Assembly: GCA_900547815.1 (NCBI GenBank)
Contig: URHY01000033.1
Span: 1 to 22,932, forward strand
Direction of reading: 5' to 3'
DNA: 22,932 nucleotides
Origin: an uncultured Solobacterium sp.
GTDB lineage: Bacteria > Bacillota_I > Bacilli_A > Erysipelotrichales > Erysipelotrichaceae
Positions 6,176 through 12,892 of this stretch are shown here, piece by piece; positions within the stretch are counted from its first letter, which is position 1, and each line of letters begins with the position of its first letter. Under the pieces are notes generated by a model. That model did not search any database. It was not told the origin of the DNA and saw only the letters and a list, made by a program, of their open reading frames with translations. The position numbers and the translations under genes are program-made.

Positions 6176-6328
6176 ATGACTGATGAGGAAAATGTCACTA
6201 AAGAAGCTTTGGATACGCTCGAAAAGATGGGATATGACATCAACGAGTATGATCGAGGTTTTATCGCATGTATTTTGACTCAGAGCAAAAGAAAAGGCTC
6301 AGAAGGAAAGGAGAACGAAGAAAAATGA
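6176..6328 (+). CDS. First early-operon protein, 50 aa
   Basis: The first gene after the early promoter, with a very strong AAAGGAGGAATG-type ribosome binding site (SD 6162-6169). The 50-aa product is acidic at the N-terminus (TDEENVTKEALDTLEK), has a short GYDINEYDRGFI segment, and ends in a lysine/glutamate-rich tail. It is not recognised. The position of Cro or an antirepressor would fit, but there is no clear HTH. Its stop overlaps the next start as ATGA (6325-6328), so the two genes are translationally coupled. Confidence 0.7.
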   Translation: MTDEENVTKEALDTLEKMGYDINEYDRGFIACILTQSKRKGSEGKENEEK

Positions 6329-6585
6329 AAGCATATGTGACTGTTAGAGATGTGACGCTTGTTTTACCTGTAAAGGATACACAGGCTAGAAAGATTTTAC
6401 ATAATCTACGCAAGAAAAAAAATAAAAAGGGTGAAATGTTTGAAGGATCATATCGAGACACTATGCTAGGAAAGATTCTTGCAGTTCCCACTCCGATCTT
6501 TGTTGAGTATTTTCCTGAGACAAAAAGTGCGCTTAATGACATTTGGAAGGAACAAATAAAAAGCACGCTTGACCAAGCGTGCTAG
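6325..6585 (+). CDS. Excisionase-like DNA-binding protein
   Basis: An 86-aa basic protein. ATG 6325 is chosen for its AAAGGAG SD at 6307-6313 and the ATGA coupling with the upstream gene. The pattern VRDV near the N-terminus, a helix ARKILHNLRKKK, then a basic turn and a G-K-I-L-A-V segment followed by YFPE resembles the winged helix of phage excisionase/HTH_17-type proteins, which read a target-selection helix then a beta-wing. An Xis role fits its place in the early operon of an integrase-bearing element. The family assignment is by pattern only. The gene's last codons form a 9-bp hairpin (6562-6583). Confidence 0.5.
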   Translation: MKAYVTVRDVTLVLPVKDTQARKILHNLRKKKNKKGEMFEGSYRDTMLGKILAVPTPIFVEYFPETKSALNDIWKEQIKSTLDQAC

Positions 6586-6598
6586 GGTAGTGAGCCCT
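6562..6598 (+). promoter_or_regulatory. Double hairpin at the end of the Xis-like gene
   Basis: AGCACGCTT (6562-6570) pairs with AAGCGTGCT (6575-6583) around GACC, and the stop TAG overlaps its end. A second stem AGGG/CCCT follows at 6584-6598. There is no T run, so it is unlikely to be an intrinsic terminator. It may stabilise or cleave the mRNA, or serve as an antitermination element. Confidence 0.45.
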
Positions 6599-6652
6599 GC
6601 TTAAATTAACCACATGATTATTATATCACAGAAATTTAAAGGAGTAATGAAA

Positions 6653-6871
6653 ATGGCAAAAAAAGAAGAAAAAGAAACTTGGGAGATTCCAAATTTCGAT
6701 AAGTATGACATTTATAAGTTAGATGACAAGCTTGTCATTAATGAGAAACCTAAGCCAAAAAATTATGTCGTTCCGTGTACATTCATTAATATTGCTTTAC
6801 TTGCGTTGAATGTATGTGTGTTCTTGTCTACTAAGATCTTGCTTACAACAATCATCCAGGTAGTTAAGTAA
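6653..6871 (+). CDS. Small membrane protein, 72 aa
   Basis: ATG 6653 is chosen because AAAGGAG (6638-6644) lies 8 nt upstream; the ATG at 6647 is too close. The N-terminal half is soluble and charged (KKEEKETWEIPNFDKY) and the C-terminal half is a hydrophobic segment from about residue 40 to 68 that could span the membrane once. It has no recognised family. It precedes the second recombinase by one base and is probably cotranslated with it. Confidence 0.6.
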   Translation: MAKKEEKETWEIPNFDKYDIYKLDDKLVINEKPKPKNYVVPCTFINIALLALNVCVFLSTKILLTTIIQVVK

Positions 6872-6872
6872 T

Positions 6873-7772
6873 ATGACTAAGGATGAGTTACAAGCAAAAA
6901 TTGACGGGTTTATTGAAGAAGAAACAGCGGATGAGAAAAGTAAGAATACCATTCGTAAATACAAGCATGTTGCTACTTTGTTTGTTAACTCATTGCCTGA
7001 TGGTGAAATACAAAAGTCCGATATAGTTGGTGTTAAAGATAAACTGCTGCATGATTATAAAATCAGTACAGTAAACAACTATATTGTGATCATTAATAAA
7101 TTTATTAAATATAGCGAAATCATTGATTCGGATGATGATTTTAATTTTCTTAAGCTAAAGAAATATTATTCAAAGAATTTATTGAAGAACGTAAGAGTCC
7201 AGAAAGATGATTCTTTGGATGATATTCTAGAGCCTAATGAATTTCAAAGGCTACTGAAAAAAGCCCGCGAAATCAATCGTATGGACTTATACGAGATCAT
7301 GAAGGTTTTTGGCTATACTGGCATTCGTTTGAGCGAATTACAGTTCTTTACTGTAGAAAGTGTAACGGATGATACTGTATATGTTATGAACAAAGGAAAA
7401 GGTAGAGGAATCATTCTCCGTTCTGACTTGCGAAGGGAACTCCTTAAATACTGCAAGGATAACAAAATTGAAGAAGGGTATATATTTACATCTTCTGATA
7501 AGAAAAGTCCTGTAAATGCTCGTGTGTTGTCCAGGGATCTAAAAATGATCGCTGGTAAGTGCAGAGGAATTAAGCTTGGTAAAGTACATCCTCATGCATT
7601 TAGGCATTTGTTCGCGATTCAGTATTTGATGCAGAATGGTGAAAATGCGATTACTGAACTAGCTGACATTTTGGGCCATTCTAGTTTAGAAACCACAAGA
7701 ATCTATGTTCGTACAACAAGAAAAATGAAAAAGCAAAATCTTGAATCATTGAGTTATGCGAAAAGAAAGTAG
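6873..7772 (+). CDS. XerC/D-like tyrosine recombinase (second recombinase)
   Basis: A 299-aa site-specific recombinase with the compact Xer layout: an N-terminal SAM-like core-binding domain (residues 1-95) and a catalytic domain (115-290), without an arm-binding domain. The catalytic set is complete: R152 (TGIRLSE), K174/K176 (NKGKGR), H241 and R244 (HAFRH), H269 (LGHSS) and nucleophile Y278. It is therefore more canonical than the tRNA-proximal integrase, which has LGD. It lies in the early operon, so it is made when the element is induced rather than in lysogeny. Possible jobs are excision, dimer resolution of a circular replicon, or a DNA inversion whose target is not evident here. The SD is weak, and coupling to the upstream gene is likely. 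Confidence 0.93.
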   Translation: MTKDELQAKIDGFIEEETADEKSKNTIRKYKHVATLFVNSLPDGEIQKSDIVGVKDKLLHDYKISTVNNYIVIINKFIKYSEIIDSDDDFNFLKLKKYYSKNLLKNVRVQKDDSLDDILEPNEFQRLLKKAREINRMDLYEIMKVFGYTGIRLSELQFFTVESVTDDTVYVMNKGKGRGIILRSDLRRELLKYCKDNKIEEGYIFTSSDKKSPVNARVLSRDLKMIAGKCRGIKLGKVHPHAFRHLFAIQYLMQNGENAITELADILGHSSLETTRIYVRTTRKMKKQNLESLSYAKRK

Positions 7773-7778
7773 GTAAAG

Positions 7779-8159
7779 ATGTTTTTCAGGAAAAAGAAAA
7801 CTAAGTGTGAGGAACATGAACCACAATGTTACAGAGAACCGATTGATGTAATTGGAAGGGTTTTTATTGATTTAAAAACAGAAGAAATCTACGAGAAATT
7901 GAATGAAGAAGATAAAGGAATTCATAGTATTACATATTATGCAGAGAATATTCCTTATGCTGTATCCAATTGTTTCGATTTAACAATGGATGAATTAGAA
8001 GTGATTTCAAGAATAGGAAGTTGGTACGATTTAATAACGTATCTATGTGATTTAAAAATCTTGGATCAATATGATTTAAGCCTGATACAAGAACCAATAG
8101 AAGAAATGGTAAAAAAGTTAAAAGATAAAAAAACATCACATACTTATGAAAGCAGGTGA
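7779..8159 (+). CDS. Hypothetical phage protein, 126 aa
   Basis: An early-operon protein with a very basic start (FFRKKKTK) followed by an acidic, mostly helical body. The segments FIDLKTEEIYEKLNEEDKG and DLTMDELEVISRIGSWYDLI suggest two helical regions. No family is recognised. The start follows an AGGT SD overlapping the recombinase stop. Its 3' end leads into the RBS of the next gene. It may act with the neighbouring small membrane proteins, but nothing in the sequence shows how. Confidence 0.65.
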   Translation: MFFRKKKTKCEEHEPQCYREPIDVIGRVFIDLKTEEIYEKLNEEDKGIHSITYYAENIPYAVSNCFDLTMDELEVISRIGSWYDLITYLCDLKILDQYDLSLIQEPIEEMVKKLKDKKTSHTYESR

Positions 8160-8163
8160 TGTA

Positions 8164-8355
8164 ATGAATGTAAAAAATGTTGTTTATATTGGATGGATGA
8201 TAACAATCACGATTGCTTTTATTTTAGAATTTATTGAAACTAAATTCTATGACTATAAAGACGATATTAAAAGACATGCAATTCAGTATTTTAAATTTTG
8301 GTTCTATGGACATGCATGTGCATTTGGACTATGTCATGCGTTTCTTTCAGTGTGA
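8164..8355 (+). CDS. Small membrane protein, 63 aa
   Basis: ATG 8164 follows AGGTGATG at a good distance. The product has an N-terminal transmembrane helix (about residues 6-24), a charged stretch (ETKFYDYKDDIKRH), and a second hydrophobic, aromatic and Cys/His-containing segment (about 42-63). Two membrane passes are likely. It pairs with the next gene, also 63 aa and membrane-embedded. A holin, exclusion protein or membrane anchor is possible, but none can be claimed. Confidence 0.6.
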   Translation: MNVKNVVYIGWMITITIAFILEFIETKFYDYKDDIKRHAIQYFKFWFYGHACAFGLCHAFLSV

Positions 8356-8376
8356 AGCAGAAAGGTGTGTAGAAAT

Positions 8377-8568
8377 ATGTTTACTTGGAATTATATGTTT
8401 ATATTTTACGGTGTCGCAATTCCATCTTTGATTTATATGTTATTGCATTATGAAAATTGCAAAATACAAACATGGTGGACGATATTCATGTGTTTTGTAT
8501 ATCCGTTTATAAACGCTTATTACACTTCAAATCCCAACGGATCTCTAACAATACATATTAGTTTCTAG
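8377..8568 (+). CDS. Small membrane protein, 63 aa
   Basis: ATG 8377 is preceded by AAAGGTG (8361-8367). Two hydrophobic segments (about residues 5-27 and 36-53) contain many aromatic residues and a short basic loop between them. It has no recognised family. The stop codon overlaps by four bases the end of the convergent gene 8565-8975, so the rightward operon reads antisense through that gene. Confidence 0.6.
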   Translation: MFTWNYMFIFYGVAIPSLIYMLLHYENCKIQTWWTIFMCFVYPFINAYYTSNPNGSLTIHISF

Positions 8569-8975
8569 TCAAAGGATTGAAGTTCTCTTTTGATTAAAGA
8601 TGCAACTTTAGGCAGCTTTTGTTTTGCAACGGTACATTGTGAACCTTTTTTATCAATGTCATCATTGATTTCAATTAAAATGGAACAAATATCTTGTGGT
8701 GCATATCCAAGAAGCTGATAATAGCTTTCTTGATATAAATGTTTATCATTTGGATCTCTTTTGGATAAATATGTTCCGGTGTACTTTAGATAATTCATAT
8801 ATAAATTTCTTTTGAAAGCTATATTGTCCTGGTAATGAGATTCTTCAATATCTATTTTACGCATTTTTCTTGAATGCCATTGAGCAACTAAAGCTGTTAT
8901 AAGTGAAGCGGTGACAGAAACAACAGAAATGATTGTAGACATTGTGTTTTGATTTATTTTTACATTTAAATTCAT
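8565..8975 (-). CDS. Counter-oriented single-pass membrane protein
   Basis: A 136-aa protein on the strand opposite to the surrounding early operon. ATG 8975 is chosen for its AGAGG SD 8 nt upstream. One transmembrane helix (about residues 12-34, STIISVVSVTASLITALVA) is followed by a basic stop-transfer (HSRKMRK) and a roughly 95-aa soluble, Tyr-rich cytoplasmic domain. It has its own TATAAT (8998-9003, leftward). A promoter-bearing gene inserted against the lytic operon and expressible from the prophage is the classic moron layout, so superinfection exclusion or anti-phage activity is a reasonable hypothesis. No domain is recognised. Silencing by antisense early transcription upon induction is expected. 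Confidence 0.7.
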   Translation of the reverse strand: MNLNVKINQNTMSTIISVVSVTASLITALVAQWHSRKMRKIDIEESHYQDNIAFKRNLYMNYLKYTGTYLSKRDPNDKHLYQESYYQLLGYAPQDICSILIEINDDIDKKGSQCTVAKQKLPKVASLIKRELQSFD

Positions 8976-8997
8976 AAATATACCTCTTTTCGAGGTA

Positions 8998-9003
8998 ATT
9001 ATA
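8998..9003 (-). promoter_or_regulatory. -10 element of the counter-oriented gene
   Basis: The leftward strand reads TATAAT at 9003-8998, 22 bp before the start codon at 8975. The -35 region is poor. A TACCTC/GAGGTA hairpin lies in the short leader (8981-8997). Confidence 0.45.
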
Positions 9004-9020
9004 CAAGACGGGAGAAACAA

Positions 9021-9284
9021 ATGAAAGAAGCTACTAATGTTAATACAGGTGATGTTATCCAGGTTCAAAATGCATCATATGAGGTTCTACAGGTAGTTCC
9101 TGATGCAGTTTATATGTTCCAAGAATATGGAATAACAGCTGCACTTGTACAAAGAAAAAACATTTCTTGCATGGGTGCAGCATATCGTTTTTATCAGGTG
9201 GATGGAAGGCTTTATGAGCTTGTGATTCTGCCTAAAAGTAATACAAGGAATAGAAAGAGAATAAAGGAAATATCTTTATTTTGA
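9021..9284 (+). CDS. Hypothetical phage protein, 87 aa
   Basis: ATG 9021 follows a GGGAGA SD. The product is predicted to be mostly beta-strand (alternating hydrophobic residues in GDVIQVQNASYEVLQVV and YRFYQVDGRLYELVIL) with a short basic tail (RNRKRIK). It could be a small beta-barrel nucleic-acid-binding protein, but this is only a guess from the pattern. It lies immediately before the replication initiator, seven bases apart. Confidence 0.6.
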   Translation: MKEATNVNTGDVIQVQNASYEVLQVVPDAVYMFQEYGITAALVQRKNISCMGAAYRFYQVDGRLYELVILPKSNTRNRKRIKEISLF

Positions 9285-9291
9285 GGATAGT

Positions 9292-10092
9292 ATGAAACAT
9301 AGTTTTGATGCAGAAATTGCGAATGAATATGGAGTTGAAATAGCTATCATGTTCGATATGTTTTGTTTTTGGATCAGCAAGAACGAAGCAAATGATTATA
9401 ACTTTAAGGAGGGGAGGTATTGGACGTTCAATACATATGAAGGATTGCATAAAATGTTCCCGTATTGGAATGTTCAAAAGATAAAAAGAATCTTAAATAA
9501 AATGGTTGAACTGGGCTTGTTAGTCAAGGGAAACTATAACGAAAATCCATGGAATCATACAACTTGGTATGCGTTTGGAGAAGTAGGAGAAAAGTTAAAA
9601 AGTGCTTTAAGTATAGATTGGTCAAAAGTGACTAATCGAACAGTCGAAAATGGCAATTGTAGAATAGTCAAAAATGACCAATGTACAATGGTCAAAAATG
9701 ACCAATCTAAGACAGTTATATACACAGTTAGTAACACAGTTAATAAAAGAAATATAAAAGAAAGTTCCGACGACACTGATTTATCAGCATCAGAAACAAT
9801 CCCTTATGTTGAAATTATTGACTACTTGAATTCTAAATGTTCAAAGCATTACAAACACAGTAATCGCATTGCTAGAGAGAAGATTCGGGCTAGGTGGAAT
9901 GAAGGATTCAGATTAGAAGACTTTAAACTTGTGATTGATGTTAAAGCTTATGATTGGTTAAACGATACAAAAATGAACAAATATTTAAGGCCTGACACAT
10001 TGTTTGGATCTAAGTTTGAAATTTACTTAAACAGTGTGATACCGGTTCAGGAAGCAAGTAAATTTGTGATCAAGAAAGGAATGAAGATGTAA
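9292..10092 (+). CDS. Phage replication initiator (wHTH plus conserved phage C-terminal domain)
   Basis: A 266-aa DNA-binding replication protein. Residues about 1-95 form a winged helix (FNTYEGLHKMFPYW, then KIKRILNKMVELGLLVKGNY). Residues 110-160 are a low-complexity linker with VKNDQ repeats. Residues about 172-245 match the conserved phage C-terminal domain (Phg_2220_C type), with IIDYLNSKC, the W-x-E-GF motif and YLRPDTLFGSKFEIYLN. Proteins of this type act like DnaD and recruit the helicase loader to the origin. The helicase loader gene follows with a one-base overlap. The linker-coding DNA consists of iteron-like repeats (9617-9747), so the origin probably lies inside this gene. Confidence 0.88.
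   Translation: MKHSFDAEIANEYGVEIAIMFDMFCFWISKNEANDYNFKEGRYWTFNTYEGLHKMFPYWNVQKIKRILNKMVELGLLVKGNYNENPWNHTTWYAFGEVGEKLKSALSIDWSKVTNRTVENGNCRIVKNDQCTMVKNDQSKTVIYTVSNTVNKRNIKESSDDTDLSASETIPYVEIIDYLNSKCSKHYKHSNRIAREKIRARWNEGFRLEDFKLVIDVKAYDWLNDTKMNKYLRPDTLFGSKFEIYLNSVIPVQEASKFVIKKGMKM
9617..9747 (+). repeat. Iteron-like repeats and 12-mers: candidate replication origin
   Basis: Four units start at 9620, 9642, 9666 and 9690 (period 22-24). Each is built on a dyad of the form GGTCA-AAAA-TGACC followed by AAT; the best is TGGTCAAAAATGACCA (9689-9704). Immediately after come three 12-bp units beginning ACAGTTA at 9712, 9724 and 9736, AT-rich like an unwinding element. Binding sites followed by AT-rich 12-13-mers is the usual layout of iteron origins, and a phage initiator commonly binds within its own gene. 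Confidence 0.75.
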
Positions 10093-10886
10093 TGCAGCCA
10101 GTTAGTGAAATAATCCAAAAACAAAATAATGAAAACCATGAGAAATATCTTAAAAGCAAACATTGCCAAAGCAATTGTGATAAATGCATGGCAGCAGGCG
10201 CATGTGGTATTTGGGAAAAGCCAGCTTATTATGACGGGAAATACTTGGTAGCTGCAACAAAGGTATTTTGTTCAAAAAGAAATGATTGTGAAAAATTATC
10301 AAGCTATCGCAGTGAATGGATTGAGAAGAACAAAAAGAACAGTGGGCTAGGTGATTTGTTGAATAAACGAATCAATAGCTTCAATGCATCTGATCCGTGG
10401 CAGGAAGCAATCAAAAAAATGGCGGTGAATTACATTTCCGATTGTAAAAATAATTTTGCAGAACATATGCCTTGTAATTGGTTGATGTTTTTAGGACAGA
10501 GTGGATGTGGGAAAACACATCTATGTTCTGGAATCAGTAATTGGTTGTTAGAACAAAATAAGCGCGTTTTGTACGTCAGATACATTGAGTTGAGCAATTC
10601 TATTAGCAACTTTGATTATTCGCTTCTAGAACGTGCTAAACACGCTCAAATATTGTATCTAGATGATTTGTTTAAATCTAGTGCCAATCGGTTAGATGAT
10701 AAAGCAATCTTTGATTTGATTGATTATCGCTATAACAACAACATGCAGACAATCATATCCTGCGAAAGAACAAGCCAGGAAATGATTGAAATCAATGAAG
10801 CAGTTATTGGAAGAATCGTTGAGAAGTGCAATGGTTTCTTCTTTGAAATTGAGAAAGAGCCTGGAAAGAATTATAGGTTGAACTGA
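10092..10886 (+). CDS. DnaC/DnaI-like helicase loader ATPase
   Basis: A 264-aa AAA+ ATPase that should load the replicative helicase at the phage origin. The N-terminal region has six cysteines (C25, C29, C32, C38, C60, C66) that look like zinc-binding clusters, as in DnaI-type loaders. The ATPase core carries Walker A GQSGCGKT (135-142), Walker B LYLDDLF (D191, D192), sensor 1 around TIISCERT and an arginine-finger region around AVIGRIVEKC. The start overlaps the initiator stop (TAATG). The pair initiator plus loader forms the replication module. Confidence 0.93.
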   Translation: MQPVSEIIQKQNNENHEKYLKSKHCQSNCDKCMAAGACGIWEKPAYYDGKYLVAATKVFCSKRNDCEKLSSYRSEWIEKNKKNSGLGDLLNKRINSFNASDPWQEAIKKMAVNYISDCKNNFAEHMPCNWLMFLGQSGCGKTHLCSGISNWLLEQNKRVLYVRYIELSNSISNFDYSLLERAKHAQILYLDDLFKSSANRLDDKAIFDLIDYRYNNNMQTIISCERTSQEMIEINEAVIGRIVEKCNGFFFEIEKEPGKNYRLN

Positions 10887-11092
10887 TGGCGCGAAAAATA
10901 TATGGAATATACAAGGATGATCTTCCTGCTTGTATTGGAACAGAAGATGAATGTGCATTGTTTTTAGAAACAACAATCAATACATTTAGATCCATGTATT
11001 CCAAACAGAAAAAAGGAAAAATAAAGCGTTCAAGGAATGGATTTATAATCGTAAAAATATGCGAAGAATTGGAATTGGAGGAAATAGAATGA
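10886..11092 (+). CDS. Small phage protein, 68 aa
   Basis: The start overlaps the loader stop (TGATG), indicating coupling. The pattern of an N-terminal strand, DDLPACIGTEDECALFL, then a short helix and a basic strand (KIKRSRNGFIIVKI) resembles a common family of small Firmicute phage proteins that combine a short HTH-like helix pair with a basic tail. A DNA-binding role is possible but unproven. The C-terminus is acidic (EELELEEIE), and its coding DNA supplies the RBS of the next gene. Confidence 0.65.
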   Translation: MARKIYGIYKDDLPACIGTEDECALFLETTINTFRSMYSKQKKGKIKRSRNGFIIVKICEELELEEIE

Positions 11093-11652
11093 TTGAACTG
11101 AAAGTTATTGAAAAATTCATGGAAGAAAATGGTTTAGAACCATATGATGCATTTGATGTGGATGGTGAGTTTAAGCAATGCAACCCACTGTATTTTAATG
11201 AAGATTTAGAGGTACGATCAATGGAACTTGATTCTAGAAATCTTGATTTCTTTGGTGGAAAAGCTTGTTTATATAGATTATTAACCGGTAAAGATCATGT
11301 AAAACATAGAATAACAAAAGATAAAAAATCTGAAGTTGTTGCCGAAGAGAAAAATATGAAATTAATATGGGAAAAAAATAGATTTGACGGGCAAAAAATA
11401 ACACGACTTGTATTGACTGATGCCTACAATGAAAACAGAGCAATCGCAACAATTGAAGAACACCAACTTAACGAGAGTGAGCCAAAATTGTTTTATGTAT
11501 ATTTCACATTGTATTTTGGAGAAACAATAAGCATTGTTCATCCGTTTAAAAGTTTTGAAGTAGCAAAGAGAGCAACTTTGCAATTCATTAAAGAAGAAGC
11601 TGTAGAAAGAATGAAAGAATTAACATATATTACAAATTTTATAGATGAATAA
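11089..11652 (+). CDS. Hypothetical phage protein, 187 aa
   Basis: ATG 11089 is chosen for the GGAGG SD (11077-11081) and the ATGA overlap with the preceding stop. The product begins with a helix and the motif FMEENGLEPYDAFDVDG, has a middle basic region near KHRITKDKK, and a beta-rich C-terminal half ending in a long helix. Proteins starting in this way are common in Firmicute phage early regions, but I know no function. It is followed after 12 bp by a 23-codon ORF. Confidence 0.7.
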   Translation: MIELKVIEKFMEENGLEPYDAFDVDGEFKQCNPLYFNEDLEVRSMELDSRNLDFFGGKACLYRLLTGKDHVKHRITKDKKSEVVAEEKNMKLIWEKNRFDGQKITRLVLTDAYNENRAIATIEEHQLNESEPKLFYVYFTLYFGETISIVHPFKSFEVAKRATLQFIKEEAVERMKELTYITNFIDE

Positions 11653-11664
11653 AAGGAGAAACAA

Positions 11665-11736
11665 ATGACAAGTACAGAAATTATTGAATACATGTTGGAA
11701 AGAAAAAAACAAAATGCAAACAAATATTATTTATAA
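11665..11736 (+). CDS. 23-codon ORF overlapping the methyltransferase start
   Basis: ATG 11665 follows AAAGGAGA, the best ribosome binding site in this interval. It reads 23 codons (TSTEIIEYMLERKKQNANKY plus two more residues) to TAA at 11734. It overlaps the start of the methyltransferase in another frame, so it may serve as a translational coupler. It could also be the start of a longer gene truncated by recombination next to the methyltransferase. Confidence 0.45.
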   Translation: MTSTEIIEYMLERKKQNANKYYL

Positions 11737-12436
11737 CACTGACTGCCTTGCTCTGAAGGGGGGACTTATAGATTTACCAAATAAAAGTATTGATTTAGTC
11801 GTTACTGATCCACCATATAAATTTGAAAATCAAGGTGGTGGATTTTATGGGAAAAACAAATCAACACAAAGAATGTATTTAGATTCTTTAAAAAAAATTG
11901 GCTGCTGTGAGTTTAACCCTGCTGAGTTCTTGGATATTTTAAAACCTAAAATGAAAAAATTTTATGGATACTTCTTTTGCAATAAAACATTAGTAGTTCC
12001 ATATATTCAATGGGCGATTAAAAATAAATTTAATTATGATATTTTGGTTATGGCTAAATCGAATCCTATACCATCATACAATAATCATCATTTAAGCAAT
12101 AATCATCATTTAAGCGATTTAGAATATATCATTATGATAAGAGAAAAAGGCAGTTATTTTTCTAAACATAAAGACATTGATGATTTTAGGAAATTTTATT
12201 TAACTTCATGCAAAAAAGGAGTCCATCCTGCTGAAAAACCAGTTGATTTAATTAAAAGATTTATTAGGTTAAGTTCTCAGGAAAATGATATTGTATTAGA
12301 TCCCTTTTTAGGAAGTGGAACAACAGCAGTTGCAGCCAAAGATTTAAACAGAAAATATATTGGATATGAGATATCTAAAGAATATTGTCAAATTGCAAAG
12401 AAAAGAATTGCAGTAGAAACAAGAACATTATTTTAA
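11714..12436 (+). CDS. Phage DNA methyltransferase (DPPY type)
   Basis: A 240-aa S-adenosylmethionine-dependent DNA methyltransferase without a restriction partner nearby. The catalytic motif IV, TDPPYKF, is near residue 33. The SAM-binding motif I, DPFLGSGTT, is near the C-terminus, followed by a Y-I-G-Y-E-I acidic segment. This beta-type order (catalytic motif first) fits N6-adenine or N4-cytosine methylation. The start ATG 11714 has only a weak SD and lies inside a 23-codon ORF. An exact 18-bp tandem duplication (12080-12115) doubles the hexapeptide NNHHLS before the conserved LEYIIMIRE strand. A role in protecting phage DNA from host restriction, next to the ArdA gene elsewhere in the element, is inferred. 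Confidence 0.9.
   Translation: MQTNIIYNTDCLALKGGLIDLPNKSIDLVVTDPPYKFENQGGGFYGKNKSTQRMYLDSLKKIGCCEFNPAEFLDILKPKMKKFYGYFFCNKTLVVPYIQWAIKNKFNYDILVMAKSNPIPSYNNHHLSNNHHLSDLEYIIMIREKGSYFSKHKDIDDFRKFYLTSCKKGVHPAEKPVDLIKRFIRLSSQENDIVLDPFLGSGTTAVAAKDLNRKYIGYEISKEYCQIAKKRIAVETRTLF
12080..12115 (+). repeat. 18-bp perfect tandem duplication inside the methyltransferase
   Basis: AATAATCATCATTTAAGC occurs twice head to tail (12080-12097, 12098-12115) with no mismatch. It adds six residues (NNHHLS) in frame. The perfect identity suggests a recent event or a tract that still changes copy number. Confidence 0.95.
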
Positions 12437-12446
12437 GGAGAGGTAT

Positions 12447-12548
12447 ATGGATAATGTTTATAATCAACAAAGAAAGATTGAAAAAGTTGCAATGTATTCA
12501 GGCAATACTTTGTTTCAAATGCCACAAGATGAGGATGTAGAGGAATAA
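12447..12548 (+). CDS. Small phage protein, 33 aa
   Basis: A strong AAGGAGAGG SD precedes ATG 12447. The 33-aa product has no recognised motif, starting MDNVYNQQRKIEKVA and ending in an acidic tail. Its final codons (GTAGAGGAA) form the ribosome binding site for the next gene two bases further on, so the two are coupled. Confidence 0.55.
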   Translation: MDNVYNQQRKIEKVAMYSGNTLFQMPQDEDVEE

Positions 12549-12550
12549 AA

Positions 12551-12892
12551 ATGAAGTGTGATAAATGTAAATTTGAACGTTGCGAATCAAACGAATCTTA
12601 TACTGAATATTATTGCGAAATTTTTGGTGATGATGTTCCAGAAGAATTTGCAAAAGATGAAGGATGTAATTTAAGATACAACGAAGCAAAAAAATTTTGT
12701 GAACTTAATGATAAGTGCATAGAAAAGTATTATGAAGCTATGAACTTGTGCCATTCTCTACATAATGGAGAACCAACAAAAGAGAAAAAAGCAGAGATTC
12801 ATAAAGTTAACAAAGAGTATAGTTTAGCGTTGAAAAAATTAAAAGATTATCAATATGTTCTTGTAAACAGGAGAAAGAACAATGACAGATGA
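12551..12892 (+). CDS. Cys-rich phage protein, 113 aa
   Basis: The N-terminal 40 residues carry C3, C6, C11, C22 and C39 and the phrase YCEIFGDDVPEEF, a pattern I recall from short Firmicute phage proteins that probably bind zinc. The remainder is a long charged helix likely to form a coiled coil. It is the first of three consecutive Cys-rich genes. It overlaps the next gene by 11 bp. Function is unknown. Confidence 0.7.
   Translation: MKCDKCKFERCESNESYTEYYCEIFGDDVPEEFAKDEGCNLRYNEAKKFCELNDKCIEKYYEAMNLCHSLHNGEPTKEKKAEIHKVNKEYSLALKKLKDYQYVLVNRRKNNDR

Noticed and set aside
6261..6566. 101-aa leftward ORF opposite the Xis-like gene, and similar antisense ORFs along the operon.
   Set aside because: They have no ribosome binding sites and mirror well-supported rightward genes. 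Low GC content makes such shadows common.
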